From the NCBI GenBank assembly GCA_011634665.1, contig WAEK01000008.1, forward strand, positions 1,667,501-1,731,500: a stretch of 64,000 nt of DNA. The letters are read 5' to 3'. The translations under genes and the position numbers were made by a program. Origin of the DNA: Mortierella sp. BCC40632. Its lineage: Eukaryota > Mortierellomycota > Mortierellomycetes > Mortierellales > Mortierellaceae. Position 1 is the first letter of the stretch. Each line of letters starts with the position of its first letter. Positions 48,820 through 59,742 of the stretch are shown one piece after another. A model generated the notes under the pieces. The model did no database searches. It had not been told where the DNA came from and saw only the letters and a program-made list of their open reading frames with translations.

Positions 48820-49971
48820 ATGATCTCCAGGACTCATTTATTGCCATTTGGGAGGTATCGTCTCAAGATCACCGGAACGCAATCTACAAACTTTCGGATA
48901 GCGCATCCAAAATCGTTTTCTACGGCTTCCCCCCATCATTTCAGCCAAACTATCGGACCATGCTTGTCAGAAAAGTCTCATATTTCAGCCCGAAAAGAAC
49001 TGGACACTCCCAGCCCGAACCATGATCCAAACAGGACCGAGGACGCTTTCAGTAACCTCAGCACGCTGGCAGAAGCAAGGAAACGATGGGGACTAGACTC
49101 TAATTCCTTTTTACCGATCGTTTTCCCAGATGGTCGTCCTGAAATCATGAACATGACACGGAAGCTGAAGGAGGATAGAATCAACAGTGGAAAACTTGCC
49201 ACAAGAACCACTCGTAATGATCTCCGGGATCAGAACGCTAAGGAAGTCCTTGGTCTTCAAACCTCAGTGAAATCCCAATGGGTCAACCCACACTTTCATC
49301 TTACACCCAGAGACCCTGAGAATGTAGAGCCTATTCCTCAGTGGAAGAAACACAAAACAACAATCAAAGCTAAACTTCTAGGGAAAGCATGGAACCCACA
49401 AAGGAAGCTATCTAGACAGGCAATGGATGAAGTCAGATACCTTCGAAAACAAGTATGTTTTTTTTCAGACAATCGAGCCTTGAGTACCTGGTGTTGATGA
49501 GCCAACAGTTTTCGTTTCAGCAATGTAGACTTATGTGAGCACATTTTTTTTCTTTTGATCGCCCTATAGTTCCCGGAGGAATGGACTACTTCAAAGTTAG
49601 CTGAGCATTTCAATGTGGCTTCAGAATCGATTGTGAGAATCTTGAGTTCAAACTTTCAGCCTTCGGCAGAACGATCACAAGAGCAGGACTTGACTCGCCA
49701 CAGCGCACGGAAAGCCAACGTTGAGAGACGCCTAGAACAGATTAAGGCTGAGAAGGGCAAAGCGTATACCATGGGTACCAAAAATCATTTTAAGAAGAGG
49801 GATGTTGGGCCCTCAAAGAAGGCCGAAGTAGAGCGTCCATCCGATGAAGCTATCGCTGCTAGGCACGCCGCCTGGCTAAAGCAAAAGACTGAGCGGGATC
49901 AGCTTCGCCAAACTTCGAAGATAGCAGTTGCTAGACTAGGAGCACCAAAGCGATTCATAGGAAGCTCATAG
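48820..49971 (+). CDS. RRG9: Neugrin/Rrg9-family mitochondrial protein
   Basis: Exons 48820-49452 and 49570-49971, 344 residues. I chose ATG 48820 because it opens an Arg-rich presequence-like start (MISRTHLLPFGRYRLKITG) leading to FSTASPHHFSQ; longer in-frame starts overlap the promoter. The family core spans the junction: KAWNPQRKLSRQAMDEVRYL, then FPEEWTTSKLAEHFNVASES and IVRILSSNFQPSAE, a helix-turn-helix-like unit. The C-terminus is Lys/Arg-rich. Yeast Rrg9 is required for respiratory growth and mtDNA maintenance; human neugrin works in 16S mt-rRNA processing and pseudouridylation. A mitochondrial matrix role in RNA or ribosome biogenesis is inferred. Confidence 0.88.
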
Positions 49972-50061
49972 GTGTGTACTCTACTCTTCCTCAATACATC
50001 TCATCAATGCATTTATTCCATATCTATGCTACACATTGCGATTCAGTGTTGGACCTGATGG

Positions 50062-50940
50062 TTATTTATCCCCAGTCTTTTCAGAGTCAGTTCTATTAAT
50101 CATCCTGGGTGACATGAGGGATGTGCTGTTTTCATCCTCTTCATGGTACATCAGTTCATCAAGGCCCTTTTGGCCCATCTTTTCACGCAGAGTTGCTTTC
50201 CTACGAAGAAGAGATGAAGTTAAAGGAGGATAAATGGACTTGCCAATACTTCTATAAACGAGTATGACGATTGTCCTGCTCCAGTCGTTCTCAAACTTAC
50301 GAGTATCTATCCATGAGGTACATGAGTTCAGATCCTGTTCCCTTAAGCTGCCCTTCGACCGTCTTCATGCCTGACTCAACTGCAATCAACATCCCGAGAG
50401 AAAGACCGACAAGATTACCCGCTAGGTGAAGAAGGTTGGGCTTTAGTAGAAGTGCGATATCCAACGCTTTGACCAATTCATGTTTATGGATTATTACCAA
50501 CTGTGAGAGCGAGCGACGGCGATCTCTTCCATGCTCGAGAGCGTGCTATAAAGAGATAGAAACTATTAGCTCTTCAGAAGTGAGCACGAGATCCTATCCA
50601 ACTCAAAATAAGACCTGATGTTGGTGCAGTAAATCCACGTACCAAAGTAATATGCTGAGGTTCCTAGAGTCACCGTCGTTGCTGATGCTACATGACAGTT
50701 GTTTCGGATGTAAAAGAGTCGGGATTCCTGTCAGGTCGAGCCACACTTCTACAAGAACACTTTACTCCTTTTTTTCAGCTAGCCTGTTCAAGACTTTTCT
50801 AGAGACCAGGATGCCTCCAATTTACCGATTAATGTGTGCTTGATGAATGCATAACGGACAGCCACCAACTCTTCTGGAGTGAGCTGGTGCTTCTCGAGTT
50901 TTTCACGGTAGTACTTCGACACACTTGTTGGATCCGGCAT
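50062..50940 (-). CDS. Small predicted two-helix membrane protein, unrecognised
   Basis: Five small exons: 50940-50826, 50687-50643, 50545-50498, 50421-50301, 50200-50062; every junction is GT-AG and in phase, 155 residues. It begins MPDPTSVSKYYREKLEKHQL with a TPEELVAVRYAF helix. Two hydrophobic stretches follow, SATTVTLGTSAYYF and VAGNLVGLSLGMLIAV, separated by a basic RSRAWKRSP loop; the C-terminus is polar. The architecture (soluble helix, two membrane helices, basic loop) recalls small mitochondrial inner-membrane factors such as OCIA-domain proteins, but I cannot match residues. Its position among mitochondrial genes is suggestive only. It ends 90 bp from the convergent RRG9 gene. Confidence 0.7.
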
Positions 50941-51047
50941 GTTCCTTGATTCCAGTTGTCCAATGGATTAGAGATTGATCTACAGGTTCAAGAAAGCAAG
51001 AACGAGAGAGAGATGTGACTGTCAGAGATCGGATCAGTACTTCGCTC
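50941..51047. promoter_or_regulatory. Short bidirectional promoter, small membrane protein / cytidylate kinase
   Basis: 107 bp between the two divergent ATGs (50940 minus, 51048 plus). No classical element was seen. Confidence 0.5.
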
Positions 51048-52205
51048 ATGCCGCTTTTGTCCAGCAATTCACTTCTTCAATTTGGATTCATCGCCATCCT
51101 TCTCAAGACAAGAATGTTTGCCCAGACTCTCAGAACCTACTCAACAGCAGCAAGGAGGCGACCTTTTCAAGTTGCCATCGATGGGCCAGCTGCCTCGGGA
51201 AAGAGTAAGGACAACAACTCTGGGTGCTGCGTCTCTATCCAACCGAATCGTACTTTGGTGTACTTTTCAGGAAAAGTTATTTCTTCTACCACGAGTAGAT
51301 CAGGCTAACTTATCTGTTCATCTAGGCACGACGGCCAAGATGGTGGCACAGCGACTCGGCTTTGATTATATTGACACCGGAGCTTTCTACAGATGCGTAA
51401 GTCGATGAATCATAGTTACCTTCTCTTCCCAGTCATTGATTCTTACCCAAGTATTAAAGAGCTGACCCGGATCCTCCTTTTATGCCTCGGAAACGTCTGG
51501 TTAACTTCCAAACAAAAGGTAACCCTTGCAGCTTTGTCCAAAAACATTGATCCTTCCGATTCATCTAATGTGCAAAGGATTTCAGAGTTGGCCGTCCAGT
51601 CCCAGATTGGGTTGAAGACGATCTTTGCTAATCCAACCATCAACGCGGACAAGACGCCTTCAAAACCAACGCCCCTGCCAACGACGCGCGTCTTTTTGGA
51701 TTCTAAAGATGTGTCTCTGGATATTAGGACGGGAAATGTCTCGAAACATGTTTCTGCGGTGGCAGCCATCGGTCCAGTCCGTGAGGCTGTCCTTCAAAAA
51801 GTACGCGAGATCGGTGCAAGAGATAACACAATCTCTACTAGCGATAACAGCGGGTCTGCTGGAAGCGCTGGACTGGTCATGGACGGACGTGATATTGGCA
51901 CCATTGTTTTGCCGAATGCCGATCTCAAAGTGTTCCTGGTAGCAGATAGTCGTATCCGGGCTATGAGGAGACTGGAAGAGCTGATTAGAAATGGAGCTGA
52001 CCCGGCCAAAGAGAATTTGGATTTAGACGCCGTCCAACAAGATCTTGAGCGTAGAGATGAATTGGATAGGACAAGAAAGGTATCTCCTCTTCGGAAAGCA
52101 TCTGATGCAATGGAGCTGGACACATCTAACTTGACAATTGAAGGTCAAGTAGACGAAATCGTAAAGGAGGTAGAGAAACGCCGAGGAGCGCCCACCCAAC
52201 ACTAA
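51048..52205 (+). CDS. cmk: Bacterial-type (d)CMP kinase, probably mitochondrial
   Basis: Exons 51048-51204, 51326-51396 and 51519-52205, 304 residues with the start at 51048; an inner Met at 51114 (MFAQTLRTYSTAARRR) also gives a presequence-like start. The product phosphorylates CMP/dCMP to the diphosphate. The P-loop is split by intron 1: AIDGPAASGKS then TTAKMVAQRLGF, followed by DYIDTGAFYRC. The later part carries VRTGN-like and AAIGPVREAVLQKVRE segments, the hallmark VMDGRDIGTIVLPNADLKVF and RAMRRLEELIR, as in bacterial Cmk and unlike the UMP/CMP kinase of eukaryotic cytosol. A Ser/Gly linker (about 187-197) interrupts the NMP-binding region. The targeting inference rests on the Arg/Ser-rich N-terminus. 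Confidence 0.9.
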
Positions 52206-53634
52206 ACACGTTTGGCGCTTATGTTGAACACTGTTGACCCGCTGGCAGGGGTCAGTGGTTTCTTAACGCCTGAGCCGAACCAATGAATGACAGAATACCT
52301 TGGTAGGATCTATGAATAAAGACACAGCTTGTTCTTCCTTTTTGCCAGCCTAAATGCTGGTCATTGAGATTGTCAAGTTGCCGTAAGTATTTAAAGAATA
52401 CACAATCTCATTCCCGGATAATGATTTAATTAGAGAGGAAACTGCATAGATTCAAAAGAAACATATAGTCCGAAAGTGATAGCGAGACAACGAGAAACCC
52501 TACGATAAATGATGTGGAGAGGTGATTGGGGTCGTCAGATCAAACTCTGGACTTAGTGAAATCCTGCATTAAAGAAGGCGCTCTGTCGAAATTTTTTAGG
52601 TTCTTCCACGTGTTAGGATTGACTCTGGACCCTGAGACACTGTTCTTTGGCTCAAGGGAAGGGCCCCTTTTTGCCCATTTAAAAAACTTCCTAGGAAGAA
52701 GAGAGGAAAACTAACGGCCAAGGCAACCCTGCGTTTCTAAGAATTGAGAACGCTTCTTTTGCTCACCAAGCTGTTTATGTATTACAGAGGACCCACCTGA
52801 CAAAGGTTCTGGTCTTCGGTCAGTTGGGTAATGTAAACAGTGCCACTACTCCACAAATGATTGCATTCAAATATAGACCACCACACTGGCGACTCAACCT
52901 AATGATCTTGAACGAAGCACACACTAGGTAAAAAGCATTGTCCGAAAACAGCCCCGACACCTTTGGTCATTGTGAAGCGCCTGAGTATTAAACACCTACC
53001 CGCCATTGGAAGGTAGTCTTCATGAATCTAGTGTTTCCCCTACTCCAGAAAGAATTGAGTCATTAAGAAACGCAGTTTTCGCTCATTATTCATACCGACT
53101 GTGTCCGCAACAGCAAATTAGAATCCACTTTTGCGGTATCTAGTTCGTCTCTACGATGCCACTTTTTCAAGGACAACCTCCGTCCTATTCAACAGTTTCC
53201 CAAAGTATTTACTGTTGAGTCTCACTAGAAGGGTCACAGTTTTACGCAAACCATGGGCTCAATATGCTCCTCTTGATCCGGAATCCATACCAAGGACTTA
53301 TCATTGGCCAGTTACAAGGGGCGAGAGCTGCTCAGGGCTTAAAGACGGATGTAGACCTGGAGTGTATGATGTTGACCCCAAGTTCTTGGGTATTGATCGG
53401 CTAGCTTTCGAGTCCACGGCTAGTTCGGAGTCTATGGAAATGGGCGAAGAGAGCTGGTCTACAAGCGGGCAAATCCGCTCTATTACCCAGAGACAGAGTG
53501 TTTTTTCTCTGGGGAGCTATCGATTGGCGCAGAGCGGGTGTAGTCACATCACATCTTCGGAAACAAAACGCCTTCCCCCACAACCTCCTTCATCCGCACA
53601 CTCTTTTATGACTCCTCGTCAGAATTACATCGCA
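52206..53634. other. Spacer upstream of ISA2
   Basis: No separate gene supported. From 53131 the ISA2 frame is open without a stop for 168 codons upstream of the preferred ATG; composition is not domain-like and I treat it as leader. Confidence 0.5.
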
Positions 53635-54549
53635 ATGCTAACCCGCATCCCAAGAGTGGTGTCGCCTCGCCTTCAGGCGCACTGCATTTCCTCTTCTCGA
53701 CACCTTTCATCAAAGTCATTGACTACCCCCGTCTCTTCAGCTTCCTGCGCAGCTCAACTCCGGAGTCGTACACTCCAAACTACCCAACACCAATACCCTC
53801 CGGCATTTATCCTCTTCTCAGCACGAATGAATCGACACACAGCCATCGCCTCAGTAATCCCTTTCAATAACTTTGGCGAGCAGGTCCGTTTCAATAGTAG
53901 TGCAGCCACGGCTTCATCGCCTGGGCAGGATGTGACCCAAAATGCAACTGGCTCAGGGGTTAAAATTCAGAACGTTCAGTTCGATGAGAATGGCAAGGAG
54001 TTGGCCATCGACATCACCGATAAAGCTGTGAAGGTATGTTCACCTCCTGACTTGAGCGCTATGCCTTGGAAGAATTAGCCGTGCCTGACTCTAAAAAAAA
54101 AAAAACTACCTCGATGCGTCCCTATGTAGCAATTAAAACATATCGCTGTTAGAGACAAGAACCCACTCCAGGCACTGAGAATTATGGTTGATTCCGGTGG
54201 ATGTCATGGGTACCAGTACCTGATGGATCTTACAGATACAATTAATGAGGATGATGTGTAAGTTTAATTGTAGTTTTCCCTTGCGGTTTATCTCTCGATG
54301 TGATCCGTTTGAGTTGTGCGGTGTTTTTATTCTTACCGCTTTGCCTCACTCTTGTTCTTTGTCCAATCACCTAGTCTTTTTGAAAAGGATGGTGCTCGAG
54401 TTATTGTAGACACAATAACGCTGCCCATGATTAGCGGATCAAAAATCGACTTCATTGAAGAGTTGATCGGGTCTTCGTTTAAAGTCACAAGCAACCCTCA
54501 TGCGGCCCATTCTTGCGGTTGCGATACCTCTTTTGAAATCAAGATCTAG
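53635..54549 (+). CDS. ISA2: Mitochondrial iron-sulfur assembly protein Isa2 (ISCA2)
   Basis: Exons 53635-54033, 54130-54257 and 54375-54549; 233 residues. Isa2 works with Isa1 and Iba57 in the mitochondrial matrix to make [4Fe-4S] clusters. The start MLTRIPRVVSPRLQAHCISS is a presequence, and the first 110 residues are Ser/Thr/Arg-rich and unstructured. The A-type carrier domain follows: LAIDITDKAVKQLKHIAVRD, then MVDSGGCHGYQYLMDL with the first ligand Cys, VDTITLPMISGSKIDF, and HAAHSCGCDTSFEI, which has the CxC pair. All three conserved Cys are present. Slightly longer starts in the same frame (53608, 53131) are possible. Confidence 0.94.
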
Positions 54550-55058
54550 GCTTAGCGCAGTTTCTTATTGCATTTGCATTGGATTGCCAAGTCTTCCCAG
54601 AAAATTATAATAGGAAAGACCAACGGTTCCTCCCTGATAATACTGGATTTTAGATTCATTGGCCATCATCAACCACTTTCCTTTTTTTTTTTTTGCTGCA
54701 GTTTCTTCTGGCCATTATCCTAGGGCCCAAACTGAATAAACAAAAAGAAGCCAAGTATGGCATTGTATTACCCAGTTGTACCCCTCCGAGATCCTTGACA
54801 GGCACCGCTTTTGAAAGATCCGACCCGCGCCCAAATCCGGCAAAAGTGGCTTTGGCGGCACTAAACACATGGTAGGCAGTCACTCATATGGGATCACAAA
54901 AAGGAAACTTTCCTTCAAACGATTGAAGGGAAAGTCCCACAATCTCCGGATCACTCGAAAAGACATCACTTCGGAATCATTCCAATTGAGTAACAGGAAG
55001 GATAAGAGAGACCAGCACTTTATTGTCGGGCAGCAGAACTACCTTTCCTACCCTCACA
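54550..55058. other. Spacer and promoter region of PET127
   Basis: No gene supported. A T12 tract at about 54682-54693. Confidence 0.5.
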
Positions 55059-58000
55059 ATGTCAAGAGCACTCGGAGTCTCTCGGCAGTTTTTCCAGTCG
55101 AGGAGCTTTTCAGGTGCCCTGTTGTTTCCAACAACAACGGCTCAGGTTCAACAGGAGACTATTCATTATTCATGTCGCCACCAATACGGCATCCGGCAGA
55201 TCCACCTACACAATTCTAGAGGACTCGCTGAATCTTTCCGATATAGTCATCCTTCAATTTTAGTCACTGCCAGGAACTCAAAGACCTTGCTTCGATCCCT
55301 CGCTACCTCCCCTGTATCTTCCAAAAAGTACAAACCACATATTGGAACTACGGCGAAAAGGGCGAAGAAGAACTCGGACAATACATCACCAGATGGAGAG
55401 AAAGTCGTGCTTTCTAGAAGAGAGCGCAAACTCTCAAAGATCACGAAGGGCAGCTCAGCACTCAACGAAAAGGTCTACAGTGTGCTGACGGATAGACGAC
55501 CTGCAGATCGACCACTCTATGTCACCAAACCTTCGGTTTCTGGAAAGGAAATGGTCCGAGCAATCGAGTCTAGTAGGATTGGTGCACATCGTATGAAGCG
55601 ACATGGCAACTTTGTACCAGCCGTAGGGCCAATATCAACCAGCGCTCCATCAGGCTCAGGAGCTGATCCGTTTGATAAGGGCACAGATCCATTCGCAAAT
55701 CAGTTTGAGGCTGCAATCGAAGCGAGTATTCGTAGCTCAGGTGGCTCCAAGAAATCAAATACATCAGGAGACCGGATCTCTCCAGGAGGTTTACCGGATG
55801 TCCAAGCTCAATATCTTGTGAAGCCTGCTGTTTGGGAATCAGTCAATGCCAAAGATATCATTATTAAGAGTAAGGGTTATTAAGACAGACCGGGTGTGGA
55901 CGGATACCTCTTCTACATTTCAGTGTGTTAACGCATTGCTTTTCTAACTGTTAGATGTCACTCCGGCCAATAGACCCGACGTTGCCCCATTGGAGCATGG
56001 TTTGGATAGAGTTCTGTTCAAGTAGGTTGCCCGACTCATTTCCCGTTACCTTGAGCATGGTTTACCATATTTTAGAGTCACTCTTGATACATCTTTGATG
56101 TCTAACCCGACTCGAAAAACTGTACGTCCTCACACATACTCCTTCTTGTCTAGTCCTGGTGTCCATTGGCTACAAGACCCTCGCTCCATGGTTTATAATT
56201 TTGATCCATACCTCCGAAAGATTTGCCAGCCCAAGGACTTTGATTTCGATGCTCTTCCAGCATACAAAACTTCTTCGATGGACCCTCAGCTTCTCCAGAT
56301 TGCGCAGAGCAATGAGGCAAAATACATCGGCTCGACATCTTCAATGACATCTATTCTATCTCAGTTCTATTTCTTGATTTCAGGGTGGAAACCTCTTATG
56401 ACCAAACACCTCTCTGGAGACTTTGTAAATCAAGTAAGCTCTCGATTGTTGTCTCTTCCGGCACTGCATTACACATAGCTTAGTTTCGCTTTTCTTGTCA
56501 AGAGTTGTACACACATATCTGATACTGACTATTATCCAATTATCCTCGTAGCCCAAGGGATACACAAGGCTAACTAGAGCCCCATGCACTATTCAACTGG
56601 TATACAAAGGCCAGGGAGTATATGCAGTTGATGCGGATAAATCTTTTGACTCCTCGACCGTTCTAATGCAACTGGTAAGAATCGGTGATGTTAGAGATTA
56701 TGGATACTGCTGCGGTTTTATTCCTTTCTTTCCTTTTAATTTAACTCTATTGTATCATTGTTGAAATCCGATATAACCCCCAGGGCAAGTCTATGGAAAA
56801 GATGCTTACTTCAACGCCACAAGAATTCTCGAGGTTCACGAAGGAAAACTCGTGGCAGGTCACTGCAGAAGAACGGGAGCAAGTCGAGGCATTCAACTAT
56901 ATCACCACGGAAAAGTTCTTGCTTCGTTCACAGCTGGATTGTGAAGACCCAAGACTACCTGGCAAGACCTTTGACCTCAAGACGCGTGCCGCAGTGGCGA
57001 TCCGACTGGATGTACAGAATTACGAACTCAACCAAGGATACCAACTCCGGAAGACTCATGGATTCTTGGAGAGCTTTGAGCGCGAATACTATGACATGAT
57101 GCGATCTGCTTTCCTCAAGTACAGTCTACAAGTTCGTATTGGACAAATGGACGGAATCTTTGTCGCCTACCACAACACAGCTAGGGTTTTTGGATTCCAG
57201 TATATCCCTCTGGAGGAAATGGACTCTCGTCTGTTTGGATCAAGCGTGATGGGCGACGAATGCTTCAGAAACCAGCTGCGACTATTGAGCAAAACGTTGG
57301 ACCAAATTACGGAAAAATATCCCGAGCAAGATCTCAGGATCACTGCTGATACCGATGATTCTCTTCAAAGTATGAATGTTTGGGTGGAGACCATGCCATT
57401 GGGCGCAACCACCTCGGCGGGCACAAAAGATCTGACGCCAGTATTTGATGAAAATGGCGTTCCACAATTGCAACCTGGAGCAGAACTCAGTCTTTGGCAA
57501 GTTGTCTGTTACTCCAACATCAATGACGATCAGGTCGTAGGACCATTCAATCTGAAACCCAATGGTACGGATTTGTGGGATCTCCGTTACAAGATTGGAG
57601 AGCTGAACAAGCCCTACATGCTTAATGAATACTATCGGATGAGAGCTCAGCAGGCAGAGATCTATATCAGTAACGACGAGCAAATAGCGGCCAATGCCGC
57701 TGCGGCGGCGGCCCTTGCGGCCTCCGAAGGCGATGAAGAGGCAGCGAAGGCCTATTTGAACAAGGAGACTCAAGCAAACAGGGCCGCCGCTAAACTGGAC
57801 TCAATGAGATCAATGTTGAGAAGAGTTAGCGAGAAGGGCAGGGTTAAAGAGGAGGAAGAAGAGATGAGAAACTCAGCCAAGGCAGTTGTTATTTGGGAAC
57901 CCAAAGGATACGTAAAGGTTCTGGATCCCCTGGCCACATCCTCTGCCCTAGCTACAGCGGAAGAGACTCAAGGTGCGGAAGAGACTCAAGATGCGAAAGA

Positions 58001-59384
58001 GACTCAAGGTGCGGAAGAGACTCAAGATGCGGAAGAGACTCGGGGCGTGGATGAGACTCGAGGTGCTGATGCACTAGCTCCTGTATCTAGCCCCCTGTTT
58101 TCGGAACCGGCACCGGTTTGCTTTGCAGTTTCAACTATTTCTGACAAGATGTTAGCTAAGTTGAAGTCACTGAATGAACCTGTACGGCCGGCAAAGCCTG
58201 AAACGTTGGCTAAAAATTCAGTGCCCAAAGAGACATCAAAGACAAAAGTTGGAACTGAATCTGTGGCCGTTCCCAAGGAGCCCGTGGAGGTATCTTCTAA
58301 AGATGTCTCGAATGGAACATCGGAAGTATCTGGAGAGTCATCATCATCGGAGACGCCATTGTGTATTGAATATCGTACTGTCTATGGCAAACCTAAGAAG
58401 ATCCCTCTGGACGACTTGGAACTTCTTCGTAGATCATCAAGAGAGTTTATCAAGAGCAAGGATGACCAGAATCGACTTGGATTGATACGAAAGGATCATT
58501 CGCAGCTGGCTTCGACAATCACACCCTTTGACGACATCCGATTCATGCTCGCGGAAATTCCGTATTTGGAGAAAGATTTCACCAAACTCCCACGTAATCA
58601 TCTAGAAAGAGTTGCCAGCATCATGAGCGTCCCGATTGTCGTAGCGCCATCCAAAGTATCTGCCAAGAGCAACAGTAGTGATTCTGGTGAAACAATGGAA
58701 GCCTCTTTTGATAGCACCAAGGACTTGCGTCAACGTGTTGCCCAATTTGCTCCCAAGTTCCGCTACAAGTTGCATCTGGACTTTTTCTACAATTATCTCT
58801 CAAAATACCTCACTATGCGTGCTGACGCAGAGCCAATCAAGAGCCTTAACGACTTCATGAAGATCGAGGATGAGGAGGCACTTGAAAGAGCGGCCATCGG
58901 ACTGAGTATTTCCAAGAAAGCTGTCGTGAATCCAATGAAATTACTGAATATGAGCAGGAGGGATGCTCTCAAGAAGGCACTGTTGGCACAGGTGTATCAT
59001 TCAGAACAAGCGTTCTCAGATCTAGAGCTGCAAAAGATGGGTTATCTCCCTAGAATCTTTGATCCCAAGAAGTTCAAGAACTCAAAAGACATTATGGCAG
59101 TCCCCAACATCAGCATTGTCAAGAAGTCGAAGAAGAAGAAAAAGAACACAGTAGCGAACTCAGGGGATGATAAACAAGCTGCTCAAAATATTGGTAACGC
59201 GAACGAATTCACTCCAGACAACGGATCCTCTGCTGAGAAGCAAGACGCTATTTGTACTGATGACAATGGTCAGGCCATCAGCAGTACTGGAAGTGAATGC
59301 GATGGCTCAAGTCCCCGCGATATCTCTATGGAAAACAGCAATAGTAGTAGCGTTGACTTCAACGACAAGCCCTCCACTCCTTAA
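55059..59384 (+). CDS. PET127: Mitochondrial mRNA-processing protein Pet127
   Basis: Five exons: 55059-55869, 55955-56021, 56154-56433, 56552-56674, 56784-59384; 1293 residues (yeast Pet127 800). In yeast Pet127 is a mitochondrial membrane-associated factor needed for 5' processing and turnover of mitochondrial RNAs. The start MSRALGVSRQFFQSRSFSG is presequence-like; residues 20-270 are basic and disordered. The family core starts about 275: VLFNPGVHWLQDPRSMVYNF, ILSQFYFLISGWKPL, GQGVYAVDADKSFDSSTVLM, then RLDVQNYELNQGYQ and LQVRIGQMDGIFVAYHNT. Oddities: an Ala/Glu-rich linker near 735-760, a six-residue tandem repeat (EETQGA/EETQDA, about 819-858) and a Lys-rich C-terminal tail (about 1205-1215). 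The C-terminal part (EYRTVYGKPKKIPLDDLELL onward) looks conserved and structured. Confidence 0.92.
57958..58066 (+). repeat. 18-bp coding tandem repeat inside PET127
   Basis: About six in-frame copies of an 18-bp unit like GAAGAGACTCAAGGTGCG, with the third and sixth bases of the last two codons varying. It keeps the frame and adds an acidic linker. Confidence 0.88.
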
Positions 59385-59742
59385 TGAGTTTTGTTTTTAA
59401 GAAGCTCTGTCTTTATCTTATGTAGTTAGTCTTTCATTCCCCACCTTCATTTTATTATCCTTGCATGTTTTATTACTTTTTTTTTTTTCTTGTTGGCACG
59501 CACTCCCCCCCCCCCAATAGACATCCACCATGGATACACAGTTTGCCCAAATCACATTATCATGTTTTCATCTGCTCATCTCAATGGTTATTCTTGTTGG
59601 AAACCAATACCTCAGTTAAAAAAAAAAAAAAAAAGGCAGTTTTATTACAGAAAGGAAAATGAGGAAAAGTAGAAAACATATGTTGCCTTATGTGAATGAA
59701 CCCATCGGCATTTTTTTTTTTTTTTTGGTCCTACAATTTTCT
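59385..59742. other. Tail-to-tail spacer of PET127 and the Rieske gene
   Basis: Two poly(T), one poly(A) and a C10 run (59506-59515) lie between the two stop codons; nothing else is supported. Confidence 0.6.

Noticed and set aside
56076..56121. Possible extra exon in PET127 (VTLDTSLMSNPTRKT)
   Set aside because: It ends in phase 0 while the next exon at 56154 needs phase 2; joining 56021 directly to 56154 gives the conserved LFNPGVHWLQDPRS.
59465..59672. Short frames in the PET127/Rieske spacer
   Set aside because: They are built from homopolymer runs with no domain or start context.
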